Shown here: one piece after another, positions 1-9,800 of the stretch
How the letters are laid out: every line of letters begins with the position of its first letter
How positions within the stretch are numbered: the first letter of the stretch is position 1
Source: Bacteroidetes bacterium UBA5697
GTDB lineage: Bacteria; Bacteroidota; Bacteroidia; B-17B0; Aurantibacillaceae
Reading direction: 5' to 3'
DNA length: 11,219 nucleotides
Assembly (NCBI GenBank): GCA_002420145.1
Contig: DIHL01000058.1
Location: 1-11,219, forward strand
Notes under the pieces: generated by a model
The model's input: only the letters and a program-made list of their open reading frames with translations
Told to the model about the DNA's origin: nothing
Database searches by the model: none
Program-made: the position numbers and the translations under genes

Positions 1-213
1 GTTGTCACCTATTTAATTGAAGTTTACTCTGAAGATGATCTTAAAAAAAATATATACTTATTAAAACCTAAAACTCGTGGAATGACTCATAACAAATATA
101 AACATCCAATTGCAACATTAATGTACTACGACGACCCTACGGTGTTTCAAAAAGAATATCAATCATTATCTTATAAAGAACTAAGAAAAATAGAAGATAT
201 ATATATCAAATAA
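1..213 (+). CDS. C-terminal part of an unidentified protein (5' end outside window)
   Basis: Frame 1 is open from the first base to TAA at 211-213, giving the last 70 residues of a protein that begins upstream of the window. The visible piece is hydrophilic and charged, rich in Lys, Tyr, Asp and Glu, has no membrane segment or cysteine, and ends in DIYIK. I recognise no family. A stretch around HPIATLMYYDDP may be a folded core strand followed by a helical tail, but that is a guess from composition. It is accepted as a real gene end because the terminator hairpin begins directly at its stop codon and its codon use matches the neighbouring genes. It is convergent with clpB. Confidence 0.7.
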   Translation, partial: VVTYLIEVYSEDDLKKNIYLLKPKTRGMTHNKYKHPIATLMYYDDPTVFQKEYQSLSYKELRKIEDIYIK

Positions 214-248
214 AAAAATCCCCCAACAGAAAATGTTGGGGGATTTTT
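214..248. terminator. Bidirectional rho-independent terminator between the partial gene and clpB
   Basis: A perfect inverted repeat has arms 214-228 and 234-248 around a 5-nt loop (GAAAA, 229-233). The GC-rich core is five C pairing with five G, and A/T tracts flank it on each side, so both strands present a hairpin followed by a U run. On the + strand it follows the stop at 211-213 immediately. On the - strand it starts 8 nt after the clpB stop at 257-259. One element therefore appears to end both convergent transcripts. Confidence 0.93.
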
Positions 249-256
249 AATTTTAA

Positions 257-2854
257 TTATTTATTCAAAAAGACAAACTTCTTATCAATCACATCAACCA
301 CTATCTCTTTGTCTTTATTAACTGTATCAGCTAAAATTTGCTTAGACAATTCATTTAAAATTTGCTTTTGCATCACTCTCTTCACTGGTCTTGCGCCATA
401 GTGAGGATCATAACCTAACTGTGCTAACCAATCAATCGCTTCATCAGTAGCTGAAATCATCATGTGTTGTTCAGCTAATCTATCAGCAATTTGCTTGAAT
501 TGAATTTTCACAATATCATTCACATCATCTCTATTCAAAGGCTCAAACATAATCACTTCATCAATTCTATTTAAAAACTCTGGACGAATTGTTTTCTTTA
601 ATAATTCAAACACCTCTGATTTAGTTTTTGCTAATACTTCTTCTTTATTGAATTCATCTAACTTATCAAAGTTATCTTGAATTAAATGAGAACCAATATT
701 AGAAGTCATAATCACAATGGTATTTTTAAAATTCACCGTTCTACCTTTGTTATCAGTTAAACGTCCATCATCTAATACTTGTAATAAAATATTAAATACA
801 TCTGGATGTGCTTTTTCAATCTCATCTAATAAGATGACTGAGTATGGCCTTCTTCTCACGGCTTCCGTTAATTGTCCGCCTTCATCAAAACCAACATATC
901 CTGGAGGCGCACCGATTAAACGACTCACAGCATGGCGCTCTTGATATTCACTCATGTCAATACGAGTCATCGCATTTTCATTATTAAACAAATAATCTGC
1001 TAAAGCTTTGGCTAACTCTGTTTTACCAACACCAGTTGTTCCTAAGAAAATGAATGAACCAATTGGTTTTTTCGCATCTTGCAAGCCTGCTCTGCTTCTT
1101 CTAACAGCATCAGCAATCGATTCAATCGCCTGATGTTGACCAACCACACGCTTGTGTAATTCTTCTTCTAAGTGTAATAATTTTTCTCTTTCGCTTTGCA
1201 ACATTCGTGATACTGGAATTCCAGTCCAAGCTGCAATCACATCAGCAATATCTTCACTATCTACTTCTTCTTTTACTAATTGAGAACCATTTGCTTTTGC
1301 TTCGCTTAATTTAGATTCTAAATCATGTAATAATGCTTCAGATTCTTGAATTTTACCATAGCGTATTTCAGCAACTTTTCCAAAATCTCCCTGTTTCTCA
1401 AAATTAGAAGCTTGTTGCTTTAATTCTTCGATTTGTAATTTTACTTTTTGAACGCCTTCAATGGCTTCTTTCTCACTTTGCCATTTAGCTTTTAAAGAAA
1501 TACGTTTATCATTTAAATCAGCTAATTCTTTATTCAACGCTTCTACCTTCGAATCTTCATTCTCACGTTTCATCGCTTCGCGCTCAATTTCCAACTGCAT
1601 GATTTTACGCTCTAATTCATCTAACTCTATAGGCATAGAGTTAATTTGCATACGTAATTTAGATGCCGCCTCATCCATTAAATCAATAGCTTTATCTGGC
1701 AAGAAACGATCGCTAATATAACGCGTTGACAATTCAACCGCTGCAATAATCGCTTCGTCTTTAATACGCACTTTGTGATGCGTTTCGTATTTTTCTTTAA
1801 TACCACGTAAAATCGAAATAGCATCTTCTTCACTTGGCTCATCTACCATTACTTTTTGAAAACGACGCTCTAAGGCTTTATCTTTTTCAAAGTATTTTTG
1901 ATACTCATTTAAAGTGGTTGCTCCAATCGCTCTTAATTCTCCACGAGCTAAGGCTGGTTTTAAAATATTAGCAGCATCCATTGCTCCCTCTCCACCTCCG
2001 CCAGCACCAACTAAAGTGTGAATCTCATCAATAAATAATACAATATCTCCATCGCTACTAATGACTTCTTTTACAACTGCCTTTAAACGTTCTTCGAATT
2101 CTCCTTTGTATTTAGCACCAGCAATTAATGCTCCCATATCTAAAGAATAGACTTGCTTTGATTTTAAATTCTCAGGAACATCTCCTGCAATGATACGGTG
2201 TGCTAAACCTTCAGCAATGGCTGTTTTACCAACACCTGGCTCACCAACTAAAATCGGGTTATTCTTTGTACGTCTAGATAAAATCTGTAAAACTCTTCGT
2301 ATTTCTTCATCACGTCCAATAACAGGATCTAATTTACCGTTACGAGCTTGTGTGTTTAAATTAATCGCATACTTATTTAATGAATTATACGTTTCTTCTG
2401 CTGATTGACTCGTTACATTAGACCCTTTTCTTAATTCTGTAATAGCTGCTTTTAATTCTTTCTCTTTAATATTATTATCCTTTAGTAATTGAGCTACGGC
2501 ATCTCCACTTGCTAAAATCCCTAACAATAAATGTTCGATTGACACATACTCATCTTTAAACTCTTTTAAATAATTGGTTGCTTTTGCAACTGCTTGATTA
2601 GCATTATTTGATAAATAAGGTTGCCCTCCAGATACCTTAGGATATGAATTTACGATAGCATCAACCGTTTTAGAAAAAACGGATTGATTTACTCCTAGTT
2701 TTTTTAAAATAAAAGGAGTTACATTTTCATCAACTTCTAAAATGGCTTTTAAAATATGCCCATTTTCAATTGCCTGATTACCATTAATGGTTGCAATTTG
2801 CATGGCTTGTTGAATCGCCTCTTGTGATTTAATTGTAAAGTTATTTAAGTTCAT
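257..2854 (-). CDS. clpB: ATP-dependent disaggregase ClpB (Hsp100 chaperone)
   Basis: ClpB is a cytosolic hexameric AAA+ chaperone that pulls proteins out of aggregates, with DnaK in known systems. The 865 residues match the usual family length (about 857-870). Domains in order are: Clp N-domain repeats (about 1-145); AAA-1 with Walker A GEPGVGKT (204-211), Walker B VLFIDEIH (272-279), pore-loop motif KYKGEFEER (248-256) and arginines in LERRF (328-332); a long coiled-coil middle domain (about 405-525); AAA-2 with Walker A GTTGVGKT (605-612), Walker B VILLDEIE (673-680), pore loop GYVG (652-655), FLNRID (760-765) and sensor-2 GAR (820-822). The full middle domain, and the lack of a ClpP-docking IGF/IGL loop, separate it from ClpA, ClpC and ClpX. 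All key residues are present. The ATG at 2852-2854 gives the expected N-terminus (NNFTIKSQEAI). It is transcribed alone, with its own terminator. No CIRCE-type heat-shock repeat is visible upstream. Confidence 0.98.
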   Translation of the reverse strand: MNLNNFTIKSQEAIQQAMQIATINGNQAIENGHILKAILEVDENVTPFILKKLGVNQSVFSKTVDAIVNSYPKVSGGQPYLSNNANQAVAKATNYLKEFKDEYVSIEHLLLGILASGDAVAQLLKDNNIKEKELKAAITELRKGSNVTSQSAEETYNSLNKYAINLNTQARNGKLDPVIGRDEEIRRVLQILSRRTKNNPILVGEPGVGKTAIAEGLAHRIIAGDVPENLKSKQVYSLDMGALIAGAKYKGEFEERLKAVVKEVISSDGDIVLFIDEIHTLVGAGGGGEGAMDAANILKPALARGELRAIGATTLNEYQKYFEKDKALERRFQKVMVDEPSEEDAISILRGIKEKYETHHKVRIKDEAIIAAVELSTRYISDRFLPDKAIDLMDEAASKLRMQINSMPIELDELERKIMQLEIEREAMKRENEDSKVEALNKELADLNDKRISLKAKWQSEKEAIEGVQKVKLQIEELKQQASNFEKQGDFGKVAEIRYGKIQESEALLHDLESKLSEAKANGSQLVKEEVDSEDIADVIAAWTGIPVSRMLQSEREKLLHLEEELHKRVVGQHQAIESIADAVRRSRAGLQDAKKPIGSFIFLGTTGVGKTELAKALADYLFNNENAMTRIDMSEYQERHAVSRLIGAPPGYVGFDEGGQLTEAVRRRPYSVILLDEIEKAHPDVFNILLQVLDDGRLTDNKGRTVNFKNTIVIMTSNIGSHLIQDNFDKLDEFNKEEVLAKTKSEVFELLKKTIRPEFLNRIDEVIMFEPLNRDDVNDIVKIQFKQIADRLAEQHMMISATDEAIDWLAQLGYDPHYGARPVKRVMQKQILNELSKQILADTVNKDKEIVVDVIDKKFVFLNK

Positions 2855-3037
2855 AGGTGTATTTTTTGTTTGGATTCCTCAAATCATAGTCCAAGCGAAA
2901 TTACCTGAAATTAAGTCTGAAAAACATGATTTAAGTAGATGTAATGTCTGATTTTAATCATAAAAACTGACGTTTTATCCGATTTTTGTTTATAAAATTT
3001 GGCTCTAGAATTTAAAAAGTTTTAATTAACTTAGAGT
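2855..3037. promoter_or_regulatory. Divergent intergenic region carrying the clpB and DUF218-gene promoters
   Basis: These 183 bp separate two divergent genes, so both promoters should lie here. On the + strand, TATAAAATTTG at 2991-3001 resembles the Bacteroidota -7 element TAnnTTTG but has one extra spacer base. A T-run at 2973-2976 could stand in for the -33 element, and the leader would be about 30 nt. On the - strand, 2888-2880 reads TATGATTTG, again with one extra spacer base and no good TTG upstream. No Shine-Dalgarno sequence is clear before either ATG, which is normal in this phylum. The individual boxes are tentative; that the region is regulatory is near certain from gene orientation. 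Confidence 0.5.
2949..2978. repeat. Pair of overlapping small inverted repeats in the divergent promoter region
   Basis: TGATT-TT-AATCA occupies 2949-2960. ATAAAA (2960-2965) and TTTTAT (2973-2978) form a second inverted repeat around a 7-nt centre, which itself can pair as AAAAC-TGAC-GTTTT (2963-2976). The second repeat lies just upstream of the tentative + strand promoter, where an operator could sit. The arms are short and AT-rich, so chance occurrence in this low-GC DNA is quite possible. Confidence 0.25.
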
Positions 3038-3805
3038 ATGTTTTTCATCCTTTCTAAAATTTTAGCATTCCTTATAGCACCATACACATGGCTATTTTTT
3101 GGATTACTTTTTCTTTTAAAAAAATTATGGAATACTCCCTATAAAAAATGGGTTTTAGGCTTTACCATATTTATGTATGTAATTTCTAATTCTTTTTTGG
3201 TAGATGAAGTAGTAAGAGCTTGGGAATATTGTGATGACGATATTTATTTAAAAGAAACAAAATATGATTTAGCGATTGTATTAGGCGGCATGGGGAGAAT
3301 AGATGAACGTCAAGATCGATTTGACTTTGGATATTCTGGAGATAGATTATTTCAAACACTTGAACTATATCACAAACAAAGAGTCAAAAAACTATTAATT
3401 ACTGGTGGCTCTGGAAGTATCAGTAAGCCTAATCATAGAGAGGCTTTTTACATAAAAAAATATTTAAAAAACATTGCCATTCCTGATAGTAATATCATCA
3501 TTGAAAACGATTCAAAAAACACCTATGAAAATGCCATTTTCACGAAACGTGTTTTAGATAGCATACATTTTAAAGGTTCTATCCTATTAGTTACCTCCTC
3601 CTTTCACATGCGTCGCTCATTGGCCATTTTTGAAAAAGCTGGATACAAAAATGTTACCCCCTTCGTCACAAACAAAATAACAGGAATCAGAAAGTTTGAA
3701 TTTGACTATTGTTTTATGCCTAATATTGAAGCTGTATTTAGTCTAAATCTTATTTTACATGAAATCGTTGGCTACGCGACTTATAAATTAAAAGGCTATT
3801 TATAA
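3038..3805 (+). CDS. YdcF/SanA/ElyC-like DUF218 membrane protein
   Basis: The 255-residue protein begins with two hydrophobic segments (about 3-28 and 37-55), followed by a DUF218 domain (about 77-247) that should lie outside the cytoplasmic membrane. Family signatures are YDLAIVLGGM (76-85), LLITGGSG (119-126), the acidic motif NDSKNTYENA (157-166), VTSSFHMRRS (185-194) and HEIVGY (241-246). The layout of two TM segments then DUF218 is that of the E. coli ElyC/YdcF type. SanA and ElyC are linked to vancomycin tolerance and to peptidoglycan or lipid-carrier metabolism; the reaction here is unknown. The ATG at 3038 is chosen because it puts a complete first TM segment at the N-terminus and no start lies usefully upstream. 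It is the first gene of the rightward unit, 56 bp before the macroglobulin gene with no terminator between, so cotranscription is likely. No orthologue-specific symbol is assigned. Confidence 0.88.
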   Translation: MFFILSKILAFLIAPYTWLFFGLLFLLKKLWNTPYKKWVLGFTIFMYVISNSFLVDEVVRAWEYCDDDIYLKETKYDLAIVLGGMGRIDERQDRFDFGYSGDRLFQTLELYHKQRVKKLLITGGSGSISKPNHREAFYIKKYLKNIAIPDSNIIIENDSKNTYENAIFTKRVLDSIHFKGSILLVTSSFHMRRSLAIFEKAGYKNVTPFVTNKITGIRKFEFDYCFMPNIEAVFSLNLILHEIVGYATYKLKGYL

Positions 3806-3814
3806 ATTATTTTT

Positions 3815-3865
3815 ATGGAATATGATTCCAACCCGCATCTAAACATTAAAATTTCAATTTTATGA
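3815..3865 (+). CDS. Possible 16-codon leader ORF overlapping the macroglobulin start (ATGA)
   Basis: An ATG 9 nt after the DUF218 stop opens a 16-codon frame (MEYDSNPHLNIKISIL). Its TGA at 3863-3865 overlaps the macroglobulin ATG at 3862-3864 as ATGA. This arrangement is typical of translational coupling, so ribosomes could be handed from the DUF218 gene through the small frame to the large one. No Shine-Dalgarno sequence is visible and the peptide resembles nothing I know. A frame of this length can arise by chance in 56 bp, so this is a candidate only. Confidence 0.2.
   Translation: MEYDSNPHLNIKISIL
3816..3830 (+). promoter_or_regulatory. Small perfect hairpin in the DUF218-macroglobulin gap
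   Basis: TGGAAT (3816-3821) and ATTCCA (3825-3830) are perfect 6-bp arms around ATG. There is no following T-run, so it is not a terminator. It overlaps the start of the 16-codon frame and lies about 30 nt before the macroglobulin start. It could be an RNA processing or stability element or a dyad operator, or it could be accidental. Confidence 0.3.
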
Positions 3866-6800
3866 CTGCAAAAAAACTTATTACCGTTGCACTGATGTTT
3901 ATAGCAACTGCTATAATATCTATAGGATTTTTCTCAAATACTTTTACAAAAACCTCATACACCGAAATAAGCTTTAACAAAGGCGATAATTACGATAAAC
4001 TTTGGAAACGAGTAGATAGTTGTGAAAACAAGGGATTAACAGAATCAGCTTTAAAATTAGTTAATGCAATCTACACAAAAGCAAAAACAGAAAACAATGC
4101 CCCTCAGTTTGTGAAAGCGGTTTTACATCGCATGAAATTTGAAAGTTATAAAGAAGAATATTCATTAGAAAAATCAATCTTTAAATTAAGAGACGAGGTT
4201 AATGAAGCTAAATACCCAATAAAGCCAGTTTTACAAAGTATTTTAGCAGATGCCTATTGGCAATATTTTCAAAACAATAGATGGAAATTTTATAACAGAA
4301 CAACTACCGTAAATTTTAACAATAACAATATTGAAACTTGGGATTTAAAAGCGATTACAGATGCCGTTATCAAAAACTATAAAGCATCTTTAGAAAAAAG
4401 TGATAGTTTAAAGCGAACAAAAATAGACTTGTATGATGCTGTTATTAATAAAGGCACTTATGAGTGTAGACAATGGCGCCCAACTTTGTATGATTTTTTA
4501 GCACATCGCTCCCTAAACTTCTTTATGCATTCGGAAGCAGATATAACAAGACCTGCTAATCGTTTTACAATCAATAACGATGATTATCTAAAACCATATC
4601 TTGATTTTTTAAATCTTGAAATCAATAATCCTTCAGACTCATTAGAAACAAAATATTACGCGCTAAAACTAATCCAAGAATTAACTCGTTTTCATAAAAA
4701 TGATGAAAATCCAGCTGCATTAATCGACATCGAATTAAAGCGATTGGATTATATTCATACCAATTCTCAAAACACAAAAAAAGACACTCTTTATTTTAAT
4801 TCATTAAAAGCTATTCAATCAAAATTTCCTAAAAACGAAAGAGTAACTGAAATTGATTCGAGAATTGCGAATTGGTATTTACGAAAAGCGGGGCAATACA
4901 AACCTTTAGAAAGCGATACCTATAAGTGGTATAAAAAAACAGCAAAAGAAGTTTGTGAATCTGCTATTGAAAAATTCCCAAATTCATACGGTGCATTAGA
5001 GTGCAAGAACATTTTAAATACTATTCAGTCAAAAGTATTTAACTTAACTATTGAGGAAGTTAACGAGCCTAATAAACCATTTAGAGCCTTAGTGAGTTCT
5101 CAGAACATCAATAAAATTTATTTTAAAATTGTAAAAACAAATAGCCAAGAGCTAAGAGAACTATTTAGAAAAAAATATGGTAAAGAATTATTTGAAAAAT
5201 TTAAAACGTTTCCAGAAGTTATAAGTTTCTCTCAAGACATCATTGATGATGGTGATTATCAAACACACAATACCGAAATTAAATTACCAGAACTCCCATC
5301 TGGTTACTATGTCATTTTAAATTCCTTAACCGAAGATTTTAAATATATTAATAATATTTCGGCATACAGTACTTGTATTGTTTCTAATATTGCTTCTATT
5401 GAACGACGAAGAGAAAATGGCTCTTATGATTTTTATGCGCTTAATAGACAAAGTGGAGAACCTTTAAAAAATATTTCTGCTCAAGTTTGGTACGAGCATT
5501 ATGATTATAAATCTAGAGATTATGTCATAAAAAAAGGCTCTACTTTTAAAACTGACGAAAAAGGTTTTTTAAATGTAAGTTACTCCATTCTTGAAGATAA
5601 ACAGTTTTTTATCGAGTTCATCAACGAAAATGATCATTATTTTAATAACAACAGCTATTACACGTATCGTCCATACAACAATACTAAAACCCAAGTACGT
5701 TCATTTATATATACAGATAGAGCGATTTACCGACCTGGACAAACGGTGTATTTTAAATCCATCGTATTAGAATCTACGAATGGTGAAAATCATCAGCTAA
5801 AAACAAATTTTCCATTAAATGTTACTTTATATGATGTCAATTACCAAAAAGTAAATTCTTTAGAACTCACTACAAACGAATTTGGAACAATTAGTGGTTC
5901 TTTTATTGCGCCACAAAATGGATTAAACGGACAAATGCATATTACTGATGGATACGGGAATGTGTATATTTCTGTAGAAGACTACAAACGTCCAAAATTT
6001 GAAACAGATTTCAATCCTGTAAAAGGCAGTTATAAATTAAACGATGAAGTAACCGTAACTGGCTTTGCAAAAGCCTACGCCGGAAATGTGATTGATGGCG
6101 CAAATGTAAAATACAGAGTAGTCAGAACAGTGAATTACCCATATTGGTATTGGTGGTATCGCCCTTATTATTCTAACTCAGCAGAAACAGAAATTACCAG
6201 TGGAGAAATTCCAACAAATGATACTGGTGCTTATATTATTAAATTTAAAGCTTTACCAGATGAATCGGTTTCTAAAACAAGTTATGCTACCTATAACTAT
6301 GAAATTACAGCTGATGTAACCGATATTAATGGAGAAACACACAGTACACAAACATACGTGAAAGTTGGTTATCAAGCTTTACAATTAAATATTTCGAGTG
6401 ACGATATTATTGAAGTAAATAACTCTAAACCAATACGCATCACCACTAATAATTTAAATGGGGTAGTTGAACCTACTAAAGGGCATTACACGATTTATAA
6501 ATTAAAACAACCAGAAAAAGTATTTAGAAATCGTTTATGGTCTCAACCAGATAGACATAGTTTAAATAAAGAAGAGTATTATAAAAATTTCCCAAATGAT
6601 TTATATGCAGATGAAAGCAATAAATATAAATGGGAAAAAGGAACAAAACTACTCGACAAATCTTTTGACACTGGTACAAAAACAGAATACGATTTATCTG
6701 AGGAGTTAAAATCACTTGCTCCTGGAGTATATGTAATTGAAGCCATTTGTAAAGATAAATTTGGAGAAGAAATTAAAGCTTTTGAATACATTACCTTATT

Positions 6801-9800
6801 TAATAAAAATAATAACGAAGTACCTGAGCAAGTAGCTGATTGGTTTTACTATCCTAAAACAAAAGCAGAACCAGGAGAAAAAGTTAGCTATATCCTAGCC
6901 TCTGCTTACAGTAATGTCAATTATTTATTTGAGCAAGAACAACAAGGAAAACCTGTTGTTTCGAAAGTAATGGCAGCTTCTATGAAAACCAATGAACTTT
7001 TAATTGAAGAAATTCACAGAGGTAATCTTGTTTTTCATACATCCTTTATTAAAAACAATCGTTTCTATCAACACAGCAGCGTTGTAATTGTTCCCTACAC
7101 AAATAAAGAATTAGATATTCAATTTGAAACTTTTAGAAATAAATTATTACCAGGACAGGCAGAAGAATGGAAATTGATTTTAAAAGATAAAAAAGGAGAA
7201 CAAGCTGCCGCTGAAATGGTTGCTTCCATGTATGATGCTTCCTTAGATGCATTTAAAGCAAACAATTGGTATTTTAATATTTATCAAAGTTATTATGCTA
7301 AATTATATTGGTCATCTAGTATTGCTCGGATGGCAAATTCAACTGAGTTTAATGAAATGCAAGCTAAATACCACATATTACCTTCTCGTTACTATGATGA
7401 CTTAAATTATTTTGGACTTGGATTCAATAACAATTATTATTACAGAAACACTAGAGGTTATGATAGCGAAGGTGATGGTAACTATCCTATGGAGTCTGCT
7501 GGTGCTACTCTAGATGAAGTGAGTGTGAATCAAACTAAGAGTGCTTCTCCAAAAATGATGGCTAACAGAGAAGAAAGCGAAAAGAAAGCAGAAGACAAAG
7601 ATGTGACTACCGTTACTGGCACTTCAGGATTGGCTGAAAATAAAAATACTGTTGGAGGTTTAAAAGGTGGTGAAGGAAAAGCGAAAGAACAAGACAACAG
7701 AGGTGATTTATCTAATATTAAAGCACGTTCTAATTTTAATGAAACAGCTTTCTTTTTTCCTCAATTACAAACTAATGAAAAAGGAGAAATCATTATTAAG
7801 TTTACTGTTCCAGAGAGTTTAACTAAATGGAAAGTAATGGGCTTAGCTCATACAAAGGATTTAAAAATTGGTCGCTTCGAAAAAGAAGTCATTACTCAAA
7901 AAGAATTAATGGTTCAACCAAATGCACCACGTTTTTTTAGAGAGGGTGATCAAATAACTTTTATTTCAAAAGTTTCTAATTTATCAGAAAACGATATTAC
8001 TGGGAATGCTGAACTGAAATTGTATGATGCTTTAACTGATAAAGAAATTTCGGCAAGTATGATGGAAGCTCTTCATGGTAACTTCCCAACAATTGGTTAT
8101 AGAGACTTTTCAGTAAAAAAAGGTTTAAGTACTTCTATAGAATGGAATTTACATATTCCAGAGGGTTACTCTGCCATTAAATATAAAGTAGTAGCTAAAG
8201 CAGGGAACTTTACTGATGGTGAAGAGAATGCAGTTCCAGTTCTAACAAATCGTATGTTAGTGACTGAGAGTATGCCAATGCCAATTAGAAGTAATCAAAC
8301 CAAAGAATTTAACTTCACTAAATTCATCAATCAAAATAATAACTCAAGTACTTTAAAAAACCATTCTTATACCTTGGAGTTTACAGCTAATCCAGCTTGG
8401 TATGCAGTACAAGCCCTACCCTATTTAATGGAATACCCGTATGAGTGTGCTGAACAAACATTTGCAAGATATTATGCAAATAGTTTAGCAACCTACGTCG
8501 TTAATTCTAAACCAAAAATCAAAGCTATTTTTGATTCATGGAAAAGCCTAAGTCCTGATGCTTTTTTATCGAACCTAGAAAAAAATCAAGAACTAAAAGC
8601 AGTGGTATTAGAAGAAACACCTTGGGTATTACAAGCAAAAAGCGAGAGCGAAAATAAAAAACGCGTAGGCTTATTATTTGATTTAAATAAAATGAGCAAT
8701 GAACAATTTCAAGCCTTTAAAAAATTAAAGAAAAAACAATCATCCAACGGAGGCTTTGTTTGGTTTGATGGAGGTCCAGATGATTGGTACATTACTCAAC
8801 ATATCATTACTGGCTTTAGTCACTTAGATAAATTAGGAGTCATTAAAGTTAGAGAAAATAGAGAGGTGTGGGATATGGTGTATCAAGCTGTAAAATACTG
8901 TGATGATCGTATGCGTGAAGATTATGAATACATGAAACGATATGCGCCAAAATACAAAACCGAAAATCATTTAAGTTATATGGCTATTCAATATTTATAT
9001 ATGAGAAGTAACTTAAAAGATATTGAATTAGATAAGCGTAATAAAGAACATTTTGATTATTATAAAAAACAAGAACAAACCTATTGGCTACAAAATAGCA
9101 GATACATGCAAGGTATGATTGCCTTAAACTTACATCGATATGCTGATACGAAAACGCCTAAAGAAATTTTAAAGTCTTTAAAAGAAAACAGTATTAATAA
9201 TGAGGAGATGGGAATGTATTGGAAAGAAAACTATGGTTACTACTGGTACGAAGCTCCTATTGAAATGCAAGCCTTAATGATTGAAGCATTTGATGAAATT
9301 AATAACGACACCAAATCAGTGGATGATTTAAAAACTTGGTTAGTAAAAAGTAAGCAAACACAGCATTGGGGAACAACCAGAGCGACGACTGATGCCGTTT
9401 ATGCTTTATTATTAAAAGGAACTGATTGGTTGGCGACTGAACCTAATGTAGAAATTACAGTAGGCGATATAAAATTGGACCCTAAAAATGATAAATCATT
9501 AAATGCTGAACCTGGAACTGGTTACTTTAAAAAAACATGGCATGGTTCTGATATTAAACCAGCTAGCATGGGTAAAGTAAAAGTTGAGAAAAAAGATGTG
9601 GGTGTAAGTTATGGTGCCATGTATTGGCAATACTTTGAGCAATTAGACAAAATCACACCGCACGAAACTCCTTTGAAATTAAAGAAACAATTGTTCTTAC
9701 AAAAAAATACGGCTAGCGGGCCAGTAATTGAACCTATTACTTCTGCTACCAAATTAAAATTAGGCGACAAAATAAAAGTAAGAATTGAATTGCGTGTAGA

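Noticed and set aside
717..2408. Rightward open frames of about 70-86 codons opposite clpB (717-944, 1461-1721, 2190-2408)
   Set aside because: They lie wholly inside clpB on the other strand, have no family resemblance, and follow from the codon composition of a conserved gene.
257..2854. Assignment of the Hsp100 gene as clpC or clpA
   Set aside because: The long middle coiled coil (about 405-525) and the absence of a ClpP-binding IGF/IGL loop fit ClpB, not a protease-linked unfoldase.
3806..3861. Terminator between the DUF218 and macroglobulin genes
   Set aside because: The only hairpin (3816-3830) has 6-bp arms and no following T-run, so it does not look like a rho-independent terminator.
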